Notes under the pieces: model-generated
What the model was told of the DNA's origin: nothing
The model's input: only the letters and a program-made list of their open reading frames with translations
Database searches by the model: none
Made by a program: the position numbers and the translations under genes
Assembly (NCBI RefSeq): GCF_001514195.1
Contig: NZ_KQ948736.1
Span: 749,328-813,327 of the forward strand
Reading direction: 5' to 3'
Origin: Streptomyces griseorubiginosus
GTDB lineage: Bacteria > Actinomycetota > Actinomycetes > Streptomycetales > Streptomycetaceae
Length of the DNA stretch: 64,000 nucleotides
Shown here: piece by piece, positions 51,346 to 60,485 of the stretch
Numbering within the stretch: position 1 is the first letter of the stretch
How the letters are laid out: each line of letters begins with the position of its first letter

Positions 51346-54156
51346 GTGCCAAGCGACTTCCAGGAGCCCGCGCGATGCCGCCCCGACCTGGTGATCGGAC
51401 GGGACGACCTGTTCGCCCAGGCCCGTGACCGGCTGACCCGGGGCGGCAGCGTGCTGCTGCACGGCCCGGCCGGTATCGGGAAGTCGACCGTCCTGCGGGC
51501 CCTGGCCGCGGAATGCGGCGACGCGGCCCGCACCGTGCTGCGCTGCTCGGCCACCGAGTCCGAGTCCCACCTGCCCTTCCTGGCCCTGGCCGACCTCTTC
51601 GGCCTGGTCCTGGACGACATCTCCGACAAGCTGCCCGCCGCCCAGCGCACCGCCCTGGAGTCGGCGCTGACCGGCCGCGGCGAGTCCACCCTCCAGCGCG
51701 ACGGTCTCGCGCTGCGCCTCGCGGTGCTGTCGGCGCTGCGCGCCCTCGCCGCCGAGGGACCCGTCCTGATCGTCGCCGACGACATGCAGTGGCTGGATCC
51801 CGCCAGTCTGGAGCTGCTCGGTTTCGCCGCCCGCCGGCTCGGCGACATCCCGGTGCGGATGCTGTGCGCGGTCCGGACCGACGGTCCCGAGTACGACCAC
51901 CATCTACGCGTGTTGCCCCCGGACAGCCTCGCCGTCCGCTTCAACCCCCTCACCCGTGCCCAGACCGCCGCGCTGCTCGACCACCGCGGCTACACCGGCC
52001 TCCAGCGCTCCACCGTCCGGGACATCCACCGCACCAGCGGCGGCAACCCGTTCTACGCCCTGGAGCTCGGCCGCGCGCTCACCGAGAGCCCGGTCCCGCC
52101 CCGCCCCGGCGACCCGCTGCCGGTGCCCACCTCGCTGCGGGCCCTGGTGCTGAGCCGCCTGGAGATGCTGTCCGAGGAGGCCCGCCGCACCCTGCTGGTG
52201 GCGAGCGCGGGCGCCCGCCCCACCCCGGCCCTGCTGCACGCGGCGGGCCGCGGGGACGCCGAGGCCGAGATGGCCCAGGCGGCCGCGCTGGGTCTGCTCG
52301 CCACGGAGGCCGAGGGTCCCGCCGTACGGTTCGCGCATCCGCTGATCTCGGCCGCCCTGTACGCGGAGGCGCCCGCGCAGGAGCGGCGGGAGGCGCACCG
52401 CGCGCTGTCCACGGCCGCCTCCGACCCGATCGAGCGCGCCCGCCACCTGGCCCTCGCCACCCACGGCACCGACCCGGAGGTGGCCGCCCGGCTCGCCGAG
52501 GCCGCGGCCCTGGCCCGGGACCGGGGCGCCCCCTCGATGGCCGCCTCGCTCGGGCTGCTGTCGGCCCGGCACACCCCGGCCGACAGCGTGCCCGCCCCGG
52601 ACGTACGGCGGCTGACCGCGGCCGAGGACGCGATCACCGCCGGTGAGCTGGACCTCGCCCGGGACATCGCCCGGGACGTGCTGACCCGGGCCACCGTGCC
52701 GGCGGACCGGGTGCGGGCCTGGATCATCGTGATCGACACCGCGGGCCATGCCATGACCGAGGTCGACGCGGTCTTCCCGCAGGCGCTGGCCGACGCGGGC
52801 GACGACCCCGGGCTGCTCGCCCTGATCCGCTACCAGCTGGCCTGGCGCGCCCTGCTGGTCGAGGGCGACTTCGACGAGGCACGCGGGGAGGCCGCGCGCT
52901 CGGCCGCGCTGGCCGCGCAGGGCGGCGACCGGTACAACGAGCTGATGGCGCTGTCCTTCCAGGCCCAGATCGAGACCCTGATGGGCCACCCGGACGCCCC
53001 CGCGACGATCAAGCGCGCCCTCAAGGAGCCCCAGGACCCGCGCGTCTCCTGCCATCACAACGGCGCCGGGTACTCCCGCTTCCGCTGGCTGATCATGAGC
53101 GACCAGCTGCCCGAGGCCCGGGCCACGGTCACCGCACTGCTGCGGGAGGTCCGGCGGCGCGGCTCGGTCGAGAGCGAGGTGCACTTCCTGCGCGGGGTGG
53201 CCGAGACCGAGCTGCGCTCCGGGCACTGCGGGCGGGCGCTCGACCTGGCCCGGGAGAGCCTGATGATGGCCCGCGACACCGGGATCGGCGAGGTGGCCTC
53301 GGCCGTGCTCGCCTCCCTCGCGGAGGCCTCGGGCGGCAATGTCGAGCGGGCCCTGGAACTGGCCCGGGAGGCGGTCGACCACTCCGAGGAGAACGGCGAC
53401 CAGATGTACGAGTCCCGGGGCCTGGCCGCCCTCGGGTACGCCCAGCTCGTCGCCGGGGACGCGGAGGGCGCGGTCCGCTCGCTGCGCCGGGTGCGCGAGC
53501 TGGAGCACGGCCTCGGCATCACCGACCCGGCGCGCGGCCGGTGGCAGGGCGACCTCGCCGAGGCCCTCGTACGGATCGGGGAGGTCGGGGAGGCGCAGGA
53601 CGTCATCGACGTGACGCGGGTGAACGCGCTGCGGCTCGGCCGGGAGAGCGTGCTCGCGGTACTGGACCGGGCCGAGGCGCTGGTGCGGGCGGCGCGTGGT
53701 GAACACGACGCCGCGCTCGACCGGTTGACGTCGGTTCAGGACCGGCTCGCCAAGCTGGGCTACGGCCTGGAGGAGGCCCGCGCCGCGTTCGCACTGGCCC
53801 AGTTGCGCACCCGGCAACCCGGTCCCACGTCGTACGACGAGGCGGCCCGGCTCTTCCGGCGCTGCCGGGCGCTGCCCTGGCTGCGGCAGGTCGAGACGGC
53901 CGCGCTGACCCGGCCGGTGGAGCCGGCCGCTCCGCTGACGACCGCGCAGGACGGGCTGGACAGCCTCGAAGGGCTGGCCTCGATGGAGCGTCAGGTGGCG
54001 GCGCTGGTCATGGAGGGCGCCACCAACCGGGAGATAGCCGCGCGGCTGTTCATCAGTGTGAAGACGGTCGAGGCGACCCTCACCCGCGTCTACCGCAAGC
54101 TCGGGATCCGCTCGCGCGTGGACATCGTCCGGCTGGCGGCGGGACGCAGGTCGTAA
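51346..54156 (+). CDS. LAL-type (large ATP-binding LuxR) regulator
   Basis: A 936-aa STAND-type regulator. The Walker A GPAGIGKST is at about 45-53, Walker B VLIVADDMQWLD at 145-156. The middle and C-terminal part is a TPR-rich superhelix (about 300-850). The LuxR helix-turn-helix at the end reads LASMERQVAALVMEGATNREIAARLFISVKTVEATLTRVYRKLGI. Such proteins are ATP- and inducer-dependent activators, often of secondary metabolism or sugar use. GTG start with GGGAGGGGAG. No obvious target cluster adjoins; the next gene is a secreted trypsin. Confidence 0.93.
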   Translation: MPSDFQEPARCRPDLVIGRDDLFAQARDRLTRGGSVLLHGPAGIGKSTVLRALAAECGDAARTVLRCSATESESHLPFLALADLFGLVLDDISDKLPAAQRTALESALTGRGESTLQRDGLALRLAVLSALRALAAEGPVLIVADDMQWLDPASLELLGFAARRLGDIPVRMLCAVRTDGPEYDHHLRVLPPDSLAVRFNPLTRAQTAALLDHRGYTGLQRSTVRDIHRTSGGNPFYALELGRALTESPVPPRPGDPLPVPTSLRALVLSRLEMLSEEARRTLLVASAGARPTPALLHAAGRGDAEAEMAQAAALGLLATEAEGPAVRFAHPLISAALYAEAPAQERREAHRALSTAASDPIERARHLALATHGTDPEVAARLAEAAALARDRGAPSMAASLGLLSARHTPADSVPAPDVRRLTAAEDAITAGELDLARDIARDVLTRATVPADRVRAWIIVIDTAGHAMTEVDAVFPQALADAGDDPGLLALIRYQLAWRALLVEGDFDEARGEAARSAALAAQGGDRYNELMALSFQAQIETLMGHPDAPATIKRALKEPQDPRVSCHHNGAGYSRFRWLIMSDQLPEARATVTALLREVRRRGSVESEVHFLRGVAETELRSGHCGRALDLARESLMMARDTGIGEVASAVLASLAEASGGNVERALELAREAVDHSEENGDQMYESRGLAALGYAQLVAGDAEGAVRSLRRVRELEHGLGITDPARGRWQGDLAEALVRIGEVGEAQDVIDVTRVNALRLGRESVLAVLDRAEALVRAARGEHDAALDRLTSVQDRLAKLGYGLEEARAAFALAQLRTRQPGPTSYDEAARLFRRCRALPWLRQVETAALTRPVEPAAPLTTAQDGLDSLEGLASMERQVAALVMEGATNREIAARLFISVKTVEATLTRVYRKLGIRSRVDIVRLAAGRRS

Positions 54157-54226
54157 CCGAACGCCCCCTGTCACGGGCCCCGCTGAGGGCCGACCGAGGG
54201 TTTTCCCTGCCCAACTCCCTTAGGGG

Positions 54227-54243
54227 CTTCCCTCATTGGGAAG
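54227..54243. promoter_or_regulatory. Inverted repeat CTTCCC-TCATT-GGGAAG upstream of the trypsin gene
   Basis: Perfect 6-bp arms with a 5-bp spacer, about 128 bp before the trypsin start, in a 214-bp gap. A candidate regulatory site. Confidence 0.45.
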
Positions 54244-54370
54244 GGGAACTCCCGCGTTCTAGCTTATGAACGTGCCGCTCGCCCGGGCATACGGGGGTCG
54301 GTCCCGCGACCCCCGTGTACGACCCCCACACCCGCGCGACCCCCACCGGCAACCCTGAGGAGACTCACTG

Positions 54371-55162
54371 ATGTTCGGTCTCACCCGTGCGAAGAAGGCC
54401 GGCGCCGTCGGCCTGGCGACGGCCGCTGCCGCCGCCACCGCGTTGCTCAGCGCCCCCACCGCTGTCGCCGCTCCCCAGCCCATCGTCGGCGGTACGACGA
54501 CGACCACGACCGCCTACCCGTTCATGATGCAGATCACGGACGCCTCGCAGAACCAGTTCTGCGGTGGCACCCTGGTCTCCGCGACCAAGGTCGTCACCGC
54601 GGCCCACTGCATGGTCGGCGAGACCACCAGCAGCGTCAGAGTCGTCGGCGGCCGCACCTACCTCAACGGCACCAACGGCACGGTCAGCCGGGTCAGCAAG
54701 ATCTGGATCAACCCGAGCTACACGGACGCCACCAACGGCGACGACGTGGCCGTGCTGACCCTGTCGACGTCGATGCCGTACACGAAGGCGTCGTACGTCT
54801 CCTCCTCCCAGACGAGCGTGTACGCGGCCGGCACCACGGCCCGCATCCTCGGCTGGGGCACCACCTCGTCGAACGGCAGCTCCTCCAACCAGCTGCGGAC
54901 CGCGACCGTCCCGATCGTGTCCGACACCAGCTGCAAGAGCTCCTACGGTTCGGACTTCGTCCAGTCCGACATGGTTTGCGCCGGATACACCTCCGGCGGC
55001 ACAGACACCTGCCAGGGCGACAGCGGCGGTCCCCTGCTCATCGGGGGCGTCCTGGCAGGGATCACTTCTTGGGGAGAGGGCTGCGCGCAGGCCGGCTACC
55101 CGGGTGTCTACACCCGGCTGACGACCTTCTCCAGCCTGGTGACCGCGCAGGTCAACTCGTAG
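54371..55162 (+). CDS. Secreted trypsin-like serine protease (S1)
   Basis: A 263-aa preproenzyme. Signal peptide 1-34 (Ala-rich), a very short propeptide (PQP), then the mature start IVGG at 38. Catalytic triad: His79 (TAAHC), Asp125 (NGDDVAVL), Ser218 (CQGDSGGP). Asp212, six residues before the Ser, predicts trypsin specificity for Arg/Lys. Six Cys match the three disulphides of S. griseus trypsin (SprT). GAGGAG lies before the ATG, and a strong terminator follows. Confidence 0.96.
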   Translation: MFGLTRAKKAGAVGLATAAAAATALLSAPTAVAAPQPIVGGTTTTTTAYPFMMQITDASQNQFCGGTLVSATKVVTAAHCMVGETTSSVRVVGGRTYLNGTNGTVSRVSKIWINPSYTDATNGDDVAVLTLSTSMPYTKASYVSSSQTSVYAAGTTARILGWGTTSSNGSSSNQLRTATVPIVSDTSCKSSYGSDFVQSDMVCAGYTSGGTDTCQGDSGGPLLIGGVLAGITSWGEGCAQAGYPGVYTRLTTFSSLVTAQVNS

Positions 55163-55201
55163 TCCCCAGAGGTTTCCTGAGGGTTCCTCAGGTATGAAAC
55201 C

Positions 55202-55242
55202 GGGGGCGTTGCGGGCCTCCACGAGCGGCCCGCAACGCCCCC
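55202..55242. terminator. Strong terminator after the trypsin gene
   Basis: A 16-bp perfect stem, GGGGGCGTTGCGGGCC with its complement, around a 9-nt loop, 40 bp after the stop. Confidence 0.9.
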
Positions 55243-55310
55243 TGTCCATGTCCTCTCCCCGCATGGGCAGGGGTCAGGGCTCTGGAGGCGGGCGGCGGTC
55301 GCCTGTTTCA

Positions 55311-55964
55311 ATGACCGCCATGGTGTCCACGGACCGTGTCCTCGCCTTCGCCGCGATGTCCCTGCTGGTGATCGTCATCCCGGGGCCCAGCGTGCTGTTC
55401 GTGATCGGCCGCGCCCTGGCGCACGGCCGCCGGACCGCGGTGGCGACGGCCCTCGGCAACGTGTTCGGTTCCTACCTGCTCGTCGTGGCCGTGGCGATCG
55501 GGATCGGCTCGCTGGTGGAACGATCGGCGGCCGTCTACCTGACGGTGAAACTGGCGGGCGCCGCATACCTGGTCCTCCTCGGCGTCCAGGCCTTCCGGCA
55601 CCGGGGCGAACTGAAGGCCTCGGCGATCACCGCCGAACCCGCGGGCCCTGCGCGGGGCGACCTGCGGACCGTGCTCGACGGCGCGCTGGTCGGCGTCACC
55701 AACCCGAAGGGCGTCGTCTTCTTCGCCGCCGTGCTCCCCCAGTTCGTGAACCACGCGGCGGGCCACGTCCCCGCCCAGATGCTGCTGCTCGGCCTGGTCC
55801 CCATCACCATCGGCCTGGTCACGGACACCCTGTGGGGTCTGACCGCGTCCGCCGCCCGCACCTGGTTCGCCCGATCCGACCGCCGCCTCTCCCTGATCGG
55901 CGGCGCGGGCGGCTTCACGATGATCGGTCTGGGGCTGACGGTGGCGGTGACGGGGCGGGACTGA
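55311..55964 (+). CDS. LysE/RhtB family amino-acid exporter
   Basis: A 217-aa protein with about six membrane helices. The N-terminus LAFAAMSLLVIVIPGPSVLFVIGRALAHGRRTAVATALGN is the family signature (PGPxxxxVxxRxxxxG). GALVGVTNPKGVVFFAAVLPQFV is the conserved mid-segment. It exports amino acids or homoserine lactone-like molecules. The start (ATG 55311 or 55320) lacks a clear ribosome site. Confidence 0.9.
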   Translation: MTAMVSTDRVLAFAAMSLLVIVIPGPSVLFVIGRALAHGRRTAVATALGNVFGSYLLVVAVAIGIGSLVERSAAVYLTVKLAGAAYLVLLGVQAFRHRGELKASAITAEPAGPARGDLRTVLDGALVGVTNPKGVVFFAAVLPQFVNHAAGHVPAQMLLLGLVPITIGLVTDTLWGLTASAARTWFARSDRRLSLIGGAGGFTMIGLGLTVAVTGRD

Positions 55965-55971
55965 CCCACGG

Positions 55972-57234
55972 TTACTTCTGTACGACCGTCCCGAACCGGA
56001 TGTCGTACGACGTCCCCGGATACAGCGTGGCGAGCATCCGCTGCCCCTCGGTCTCGACCTCCTGACGCTGGGCCCTGGTGAGCCGGCCGAAGGGCTCGAC
56101 GACGAGGGTGTCCCCGTCGAGCTTCCACACGCCCGCGAGGAAGCCGTCGACGAGGAGGGTGCAGTAGGCCTGGTTGCCCTGCCAGCTGCGGCCCCAGTAC
56201 TCCTTCGGCACCACGCGGGTGCGGTCGGCGTGGGAGAGCAGCAGGTTGTCGAACTCCGGCAGGAAGTGGGGCGGGGCCGGGGTGTCCTCGGCGGGACGGG
56301 GCGCGTCGGGGAGGTCGAAGAGCTCGACACCGTGCTCGTCACGGAACACACGCAGCTCGGGGCGGAGCCGTTCGAAGGCCTCGCGGAGCCGGGTGAGCCC
56401 GGCCCAGGTCTGCATGTCCTTGACGGAGGCGGGACCGAAGGCGGCGAGGTAGCGCAGGACGGTGGCGTCGGGGGCGGGGGTGGGGCGGGCGAGGGGCGCG
56501 TCGGTGGGCCGGTGTTCGGCCGGCGGAGCGGTGTCGGCGGGGCGGGTGGGCCGGAGTTCCGCCGGCGGAACCGCTTCGGTGAGCCGGTGTTCCCCCGGAG
56601 GCGCGGCTTCGGTGAGCCGGTGTTCCGCCTGCCGCGCGGTGTCGGCGGGGCGGCCGAGCCAGTGTTCCGCCGTGGTGAGGGCCACCTGGCCACTGCGGCC
56701 CCACAGTCCGCGAGGGGTGACCTGGACGAGCGGGAGCTTGCAGCGGGCGGCGACGGCCAGGGCCTGCGGGTCGGCGTCCGGCCACTCGACGAGGAGGGCC
56801 TCCCGCAGCTCCTTCATGGTGCGGGGCCGGCTCTCGACGAGGTCCCGGGCGAGCGCGGCGAGCCGGTCGAGGTCGACGCCGTCAAGTCCCTTGCGGAAGT
56901 GGGTGAGTTCGCGGTCCCGGGCGGGCTGGACCAGCGGCCGCAGGGTAAGGCAGTCCTCGGCGGTGTGGGTGTGGATGGTCGAGCGCATGGTGACGATCCG
57001 GACCACCTCGCGTTGGGCCATCAGCGCCGACAGCTCCTCGGGGGCGAACCCGTCGAGGCGGGCGGCGAGCGCGAAGTACGGGGGCTTGACGTTCTGGGCC
57101 TGGAGGCCGAGCAGATGCCCGACGGCGGCCTTCGCGGACATGCCGGACCGGCGCAGGAGGAGCTGTCGGTCGAGGGTCGCGCGGTTGAGGGCGCGGGTGC
57201 CGAGCACGGGGGCCGACGCGGTCGTCTTCGTCAT
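55972..57234 (-). CDS. Winged-helix DNA-binding protein (YcaQ/AlkX-like) with repeat insert
   Basis: A 420-aa member of the winged-helix family that includes DNA glycosylases such as YcaQ and AlkX. ALNRATLDRQLLLRRSGMSAKAAVGHLLGLQAQNVKPPYFALAARL is the typical start, and FDNLLLSHADRTRVVP and VDGFLAGVWKLDGDTLVVEPF the core. Between them about 50 residues are a repeated run of (A/P)-E-H-R-L-T-E-A units encoded by imperfect DNA repeats at about 56500-56660. Base-excision repair is possible; whether the catalytic residues are kept I cannot tell. Confidence 0.82.
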   Translation of the reverse strand: MTKTTASAPVLGTRALNRATLDRQLLLRRSGMSAKAAVGHLLGLQAQNVKPPYFALAARLDGFAPEELSALMAQREVVRIVTMRSTIHTHTAEDCLTLRPLVQPARDRELTHFRKGLDGVDLDRLAALARDLVESRPRTMKELREALLVEWPDADPQALAVAARCKLPLVQVTPRGLWGRSGQVALTTAEHWLGRPADTARQAEHRLTEAAPPGEHRLTEAVPPAELRPTRPADTAPPAEHRPTDAPLARPTPAPDATVLRYLAAFGPASVKDMQTWAGLTRLREAFERLRPELRVFRDEHGVELFDLPDAPRPAEDTPAPPHFLPEFDNLLLSHADRTRVVPKEYWGRSWQGNQAYCTLLVDGFLAGVWKLDGDTLVVEPFGRLTRAQRQEVETEGQRMLATLYPGTSYDIRFGTVVQK

Positions 57235-57254
57235 GAGAAGCACGCTAGCGGCGC

Positions 57255-57277
57255 TTGCGGACAAGCTCTGTCCGCAA
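57255..57277. promoter_or_regulatory. Palindrome TTGCGGACA-N5-TGTCCGCAA
   Basis: A perfect 9+5+9 inverted repeat in the 148-bp gap between the YcaQ-like gene and CorA, 21 bp from the former's start. Its size and symmetry are those of a strong repressor operator. Confidence 0.75.
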
Positions 57278-57382
57278 CTCACGGCGTGGTGCACGGCGGG
57301 CCTCCTGGAATGTCATTTGCCCCGTATACCCTGCTCTGTGATCACGCCGACATCGGCTCGACCCGAGAGCGAGAGGCACACG

Positions 57383-58531
57383 ATGTCCGAGCGACGCCCC
57401 CGCCCGGCAGGGAAGAAGTCCGCCTGGCGCCGCGCCCTGACCCCGCCCTCCGCGCCCCCGAGGACTCCGGCGCCCGAAGCGGAACCGACCACCCCCGAAC
57501 CGGCCGAACCGGCGAGCATCGTCCAGGCGGCCCTGTACCGCGACGGCGTACGCGTGTCGTCCCCCGAAACCCTCGCGGACACCTTCCGGGAGCTGCGCGA
57601 ACAGCCCTCCGGCATGGCGTGGATCGGCCTGGCCCGTCCTCCGGAGAGCGAACTCCTCTCGCTGGCGGAGGAGTTCGACCTGCACCCGCTGTCCGTCGAG
57701 GACGCGATGGAGGCCCACCAACGCCCGAAGCTGGAGCGCTACGGCGACACGCTCTTCGTCGTCCTGCGGGCGGCCCGCTACCTGGACGCACCGGAGGAGG
57801 TCGACTTCGGCGAGCTGCACGTGTTCGTGGGCCCGGACTTCGTCATCACGGTCCGGCACGGCGCGGCGCCCGACCTGTCGGCGGTACGCCACCGCATGGA
57901 GCAGACACCGGAGTTGCTGAGGCTGGGCCCCGAGGCCGTCCTGTACGCCATCCTGGACGCGGTGGTCGACGGCTACGCCCCGGTCGTCTCGGGCGTCCAG
58001 AACGACATCGACGAGATCGAGACGGAGGTCTTCCGGGGCGACCCGGAGGTCTCCCGCCGTATCTACGAACTCTCGCGCGAGATGGTGGAGTTCCAGCGCG
58101 CGACCCGCCCCCTGGTGGGCATGCTGCACGCCCTGATGGCGGGCTTCGCGAAGTACGGCACGGACGAGGAACTCCAGCGCTACCTGCGCGACGTGGCCGA
58201 CCACGTCACCCACACCAGCGAACGGGTCGACGGCTTCCGCCAGGCCCTCACGGACATCCTCACGGTCAACGCGACCCTGGTCACGCAGCAACAGAACGCG
58301 GAGATGCGGGCGTTGGCGGAGGCGGGCTTCGAACAGAACGAGGAGATCAAGAAGATCTCCTCCTGGGCGGCGATCCTCTTCGCACCGACGCTGGTGGGAA
58401 CCATCTACGGGATGAACTTCGAGCACATGCCGGAACTGCACTGGAGCTTCGGCTACCCCTTCGCCATCGGCCTGATGGGGGTGGTCTGCGTGAGTCTGTA
58501 CGTCATCTTCAAGCGGCGGGACTGGCTCTGA
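57383..58531 (+). CDS. corA: CorA-family magnesium/cobalt transporter
   Basis: A 382-aa CorA. The N-terminus is Pro-rich; the cytoplasmic alpha/beta funnel domain includes FVGPDFVITVRHG and the long stalk helix (about 230-310), followed by two membrane helices. The pore signature YGMNFEHMPEL is at the end of the first, so it is a genuine CorA. GAGAGG precedes the ATG. It faces away from the YcaQ-like gene across the 57255 palindrome. Confidence 0.94.
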   Translation: MSERRPRPAGKKSAWRRALTPPSAPPRTPAPEAEPTTPEPAEPASIVQAALYRDGVRVSSPETLADTFRELREQPSGMAWIGLARPPESELLSLAEEFDLHPLSVEDAMEAHQRPKLERYGDTLFVVLRAARYLDAPEEVDFGELHVFVGPDFVITVRHGAAPDLSAVRHRMEQTPELLRLGPEAVLYAILDAVVDGYAPVVSGVQNDIDEIETEVFRGDPEVSRRIYELSREMVEFQRATRPLVGMLHALMAGFAKYGTDEELQRYLRDVADHVTHTSERVDGFRQALTDILTVNATLVTQQQNAEMRALAEAGFEQNEEIKKISSWAAILFAPTLVGTIYGMNFEHMPELHWSFGYPFAIGLMGVVCVSLYVIFKRRDWL

Positions 58532-58707
58532 CGCCTGTGTCTGCCGGATCCAGCCACTCCCTGAGATCTTTTGCGACCCAATGCCGTGAATGCGAGCATT
58601 GAAGTGATGGTGGACGTACCGCCCCTTCCCACGCCCGGAGCCCGCGACGGGAGTTCGTGACCGGCTGCCGTGGCCCGTGCGTCCGGGCCTCCGCTTCTGG
58701 AGGACAG

Positions 58708-60198
58708 ATGACGAACCCCACAGCGCCCCGGTACGGACAGGACGTTCCGGAAACCGTCTACGGCTATGTCTCCGCCCGCTCCCAGGGCGGGGTGCCGGTG
58801 ACCCGGGCGACGGCCCTCTCCTCGGCCAGGCCGTTCCGCGCGGAGGGTGATGCCCTGGAGCGCGCCAAGGAGTACGCACGGACGGCGGGGCTGACCGTGA
58901 CGGCCGAGAGCCGGCTGGGCTTCACCGTCGCCGGTACACCGGCCGCGTACGAACAGCTCACCAGCGGACGGATCGCCAGCTACGAGGTGGAGCAGCTGGG
59001 GCCCATGAACCGGGAGCGTTCGGTCACCCACCTCGACATCGTCGGCGACCGGCAACCGGACGCGCTCGGCATCGGCGCCGCACCCGGCGAGGACGCCATC
59101 GAGGCGGTGGCCCTGGAGCGTCCGCGCACGCCCATGCGTCTCCTTCCGGCCGACGCCAAGCCGCCGGACGTGGAGGCTTACCACCTCACACTCCCCGACG
59201 ACGTCGCCGGCCTGCTCAACGCGACCCCGGCTCATGAGGCGGGGCACGAGGGGCGCGGGGTGGAGGTCGCCATGGTCGACACGGGACAGGCCGAGCACGC
59301 CTACTTCACCGCCCACGGCTATGACATCGCCCCGCCCGTAGCACTGGTGCCCGGCACCAGCCCCGCGGAGGACCCGGTCGGGCACGGCACGGGGGAATCG
59401 GCGAACATCTTCGCCGTGGCACCGGGCGCCCGGCTGCGCCCGTACCGCGCGAGCAACCGGCGAGGCGATCTCACGGCGGCCACGGCCGGCTTCCTGCGCG
59501 CCAAGGCCGACCGTCCGCACGTGCTCACCAACTCCTGGGGCGGGGACGGCGATTTCCCCCCGCTGGGTGGCCCCAGTCAGGCCGACATGATCTTCGCGCT
59601 GGAGATCCTGGACGCGGTGGAGCAGGGCATCGTGGTCGTCTTCTCGGCGGGCAACGGCCAGTTCGCCATCGAACCCCAGGTGCCCGGGGTGATCGCCGCG
59701 GGCGGAGTGTTCGCGGCGCAGGACGGCCGACTGCGCGCGTCGAACTACGCGAGCGGGTACGTCAGTCCCTGGATCGAGGGCGTTCGTGTGCCGACCGTGT
59801 GCGGTCTGGTGGGACTGCTCCCCCGGGCCCAGTACCTGATGCTGCCCGTGCCGCCCGGGTGCGCGATCGACGTCGACGAGAGCCTGCCGGACCCGCACGC
59901 CCCGGCGGACGACCCGGGCGACACCACCGGTCCGGGGGACGGCTGGGCCATGTTCTCGGGCACGTCCGCGGCGGCACCGCAGACGGCGGGAGCGGTGGCC
60001 GTACTCCTCGGGGCCCGTCCGGGGCTCACTCCCGCCCAGGTGACCAGGGCACTCACCGCGACCGCCACCGACGTCACGACCGGCACCAATCACCCGCGCT
60101 TCGGCAAGCGCGCCCACGTCGGCATCGACACGGCGACCGGCCCCGGGCTGGTCAACGTGAGCGCCGCGCTGGACCTCGTCCTCACCCAGGACCTCTGA
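58708..60198 (+). CDS. Subtilisin-like serine peptidase (S8), apparently not secreted
   Basis: A 496-aa S8 peptidase. Catalytic Asp191 (VAMVDTGQ), His226 (VGHGTGE), oxyanion Asn315-316 region (FSAGN) and Ser420 (FSGTSAAAP) are all present. The first 150 residues are not a typical propeptide and have no signal peptide or membrane helix, so it should act inside the cell. GGAGG lies 4 bp before the ATG. Its partner could be the nitrilase-like gene downstream, 287 bp away. The role is unknown. Confidence 0.9.
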   Translation: MTNPTAPRYGQDVPETVYGYVSARSQGGVPVTRATALSSARPFRAEGDALERAKEYARTAGLTVTAESRLGFTVAGTPAAYEQLTSGRIASYEVEQLGPMNRERSVTHLDIVGDRQPDALGIGAAPGEDAIEAVALERPRTPMRLLPADAKPPDVEAYHLTLPDDVAGLLNATPAHEAGHEGRGVEVAMVDTGQAEHAYFTAHGYDIAPPVALVPGTSPAEDPVGHGTGESANIFAVAPGARLRPYRASNRRGDLTAATAGFLRAKADRPHVLTNSWGGDGDFPPLGGPSQADMIFALEILDAVEQGIVVVFSAGNGQFAIEPQVPGVIAAGGVFAAQDGRLRASNYASGYVSPWIEGVRVPTVCGLVGLLPRAQYLMLPVPPGCAIDVDESLPDPHAPADDPGDTTGPGDGWAMFSGTSAAAPQTAGAVAVLLGARPGLTPAQVTRALTATATDVTTGTNHPRFGKRAHVGIDTATGPGLVNVSAALDLVLTQDL

Positions 60199-60238
60199 AG
60201 GTGGGCGGCAAGACTCGGTGACGGGCTGCCGGCGCCGG

Positions 60239-60288
60239 GGGCGACTCCGTCGGACCCTGGTCATCTCCGCGGGCGACTCCGTCGGACC
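60239..60288. repeat. Duplicated 18-bp element
   Basis: GGGCGACTCCGTCGGACC occurs at 60239-60256 and 60271-60288, 32 bp apart, in the gap after the S8 peptidase. The first base or two of the first copy overlap a G-run. Confidence 0.8.
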
Positions 60289-60485
60289 GTGGACGGGCGG
60301 CCTTGACCGGGTCCGCTCGTGACGGCAGGATGACCGACTGCGTGGCCTACGCCGAACCTCCGGCGACCGTCCCCAGCACGGTCTCCCCACGGAGGCAAAG
60401 GGACCAGCGTCTCAGGCCGTTGTCGCAGCCGATCGCCGCGGGCGAGGCTGCTGGGGAGCCGTCGTTCGGGGCGTGGAAGGCCGCG

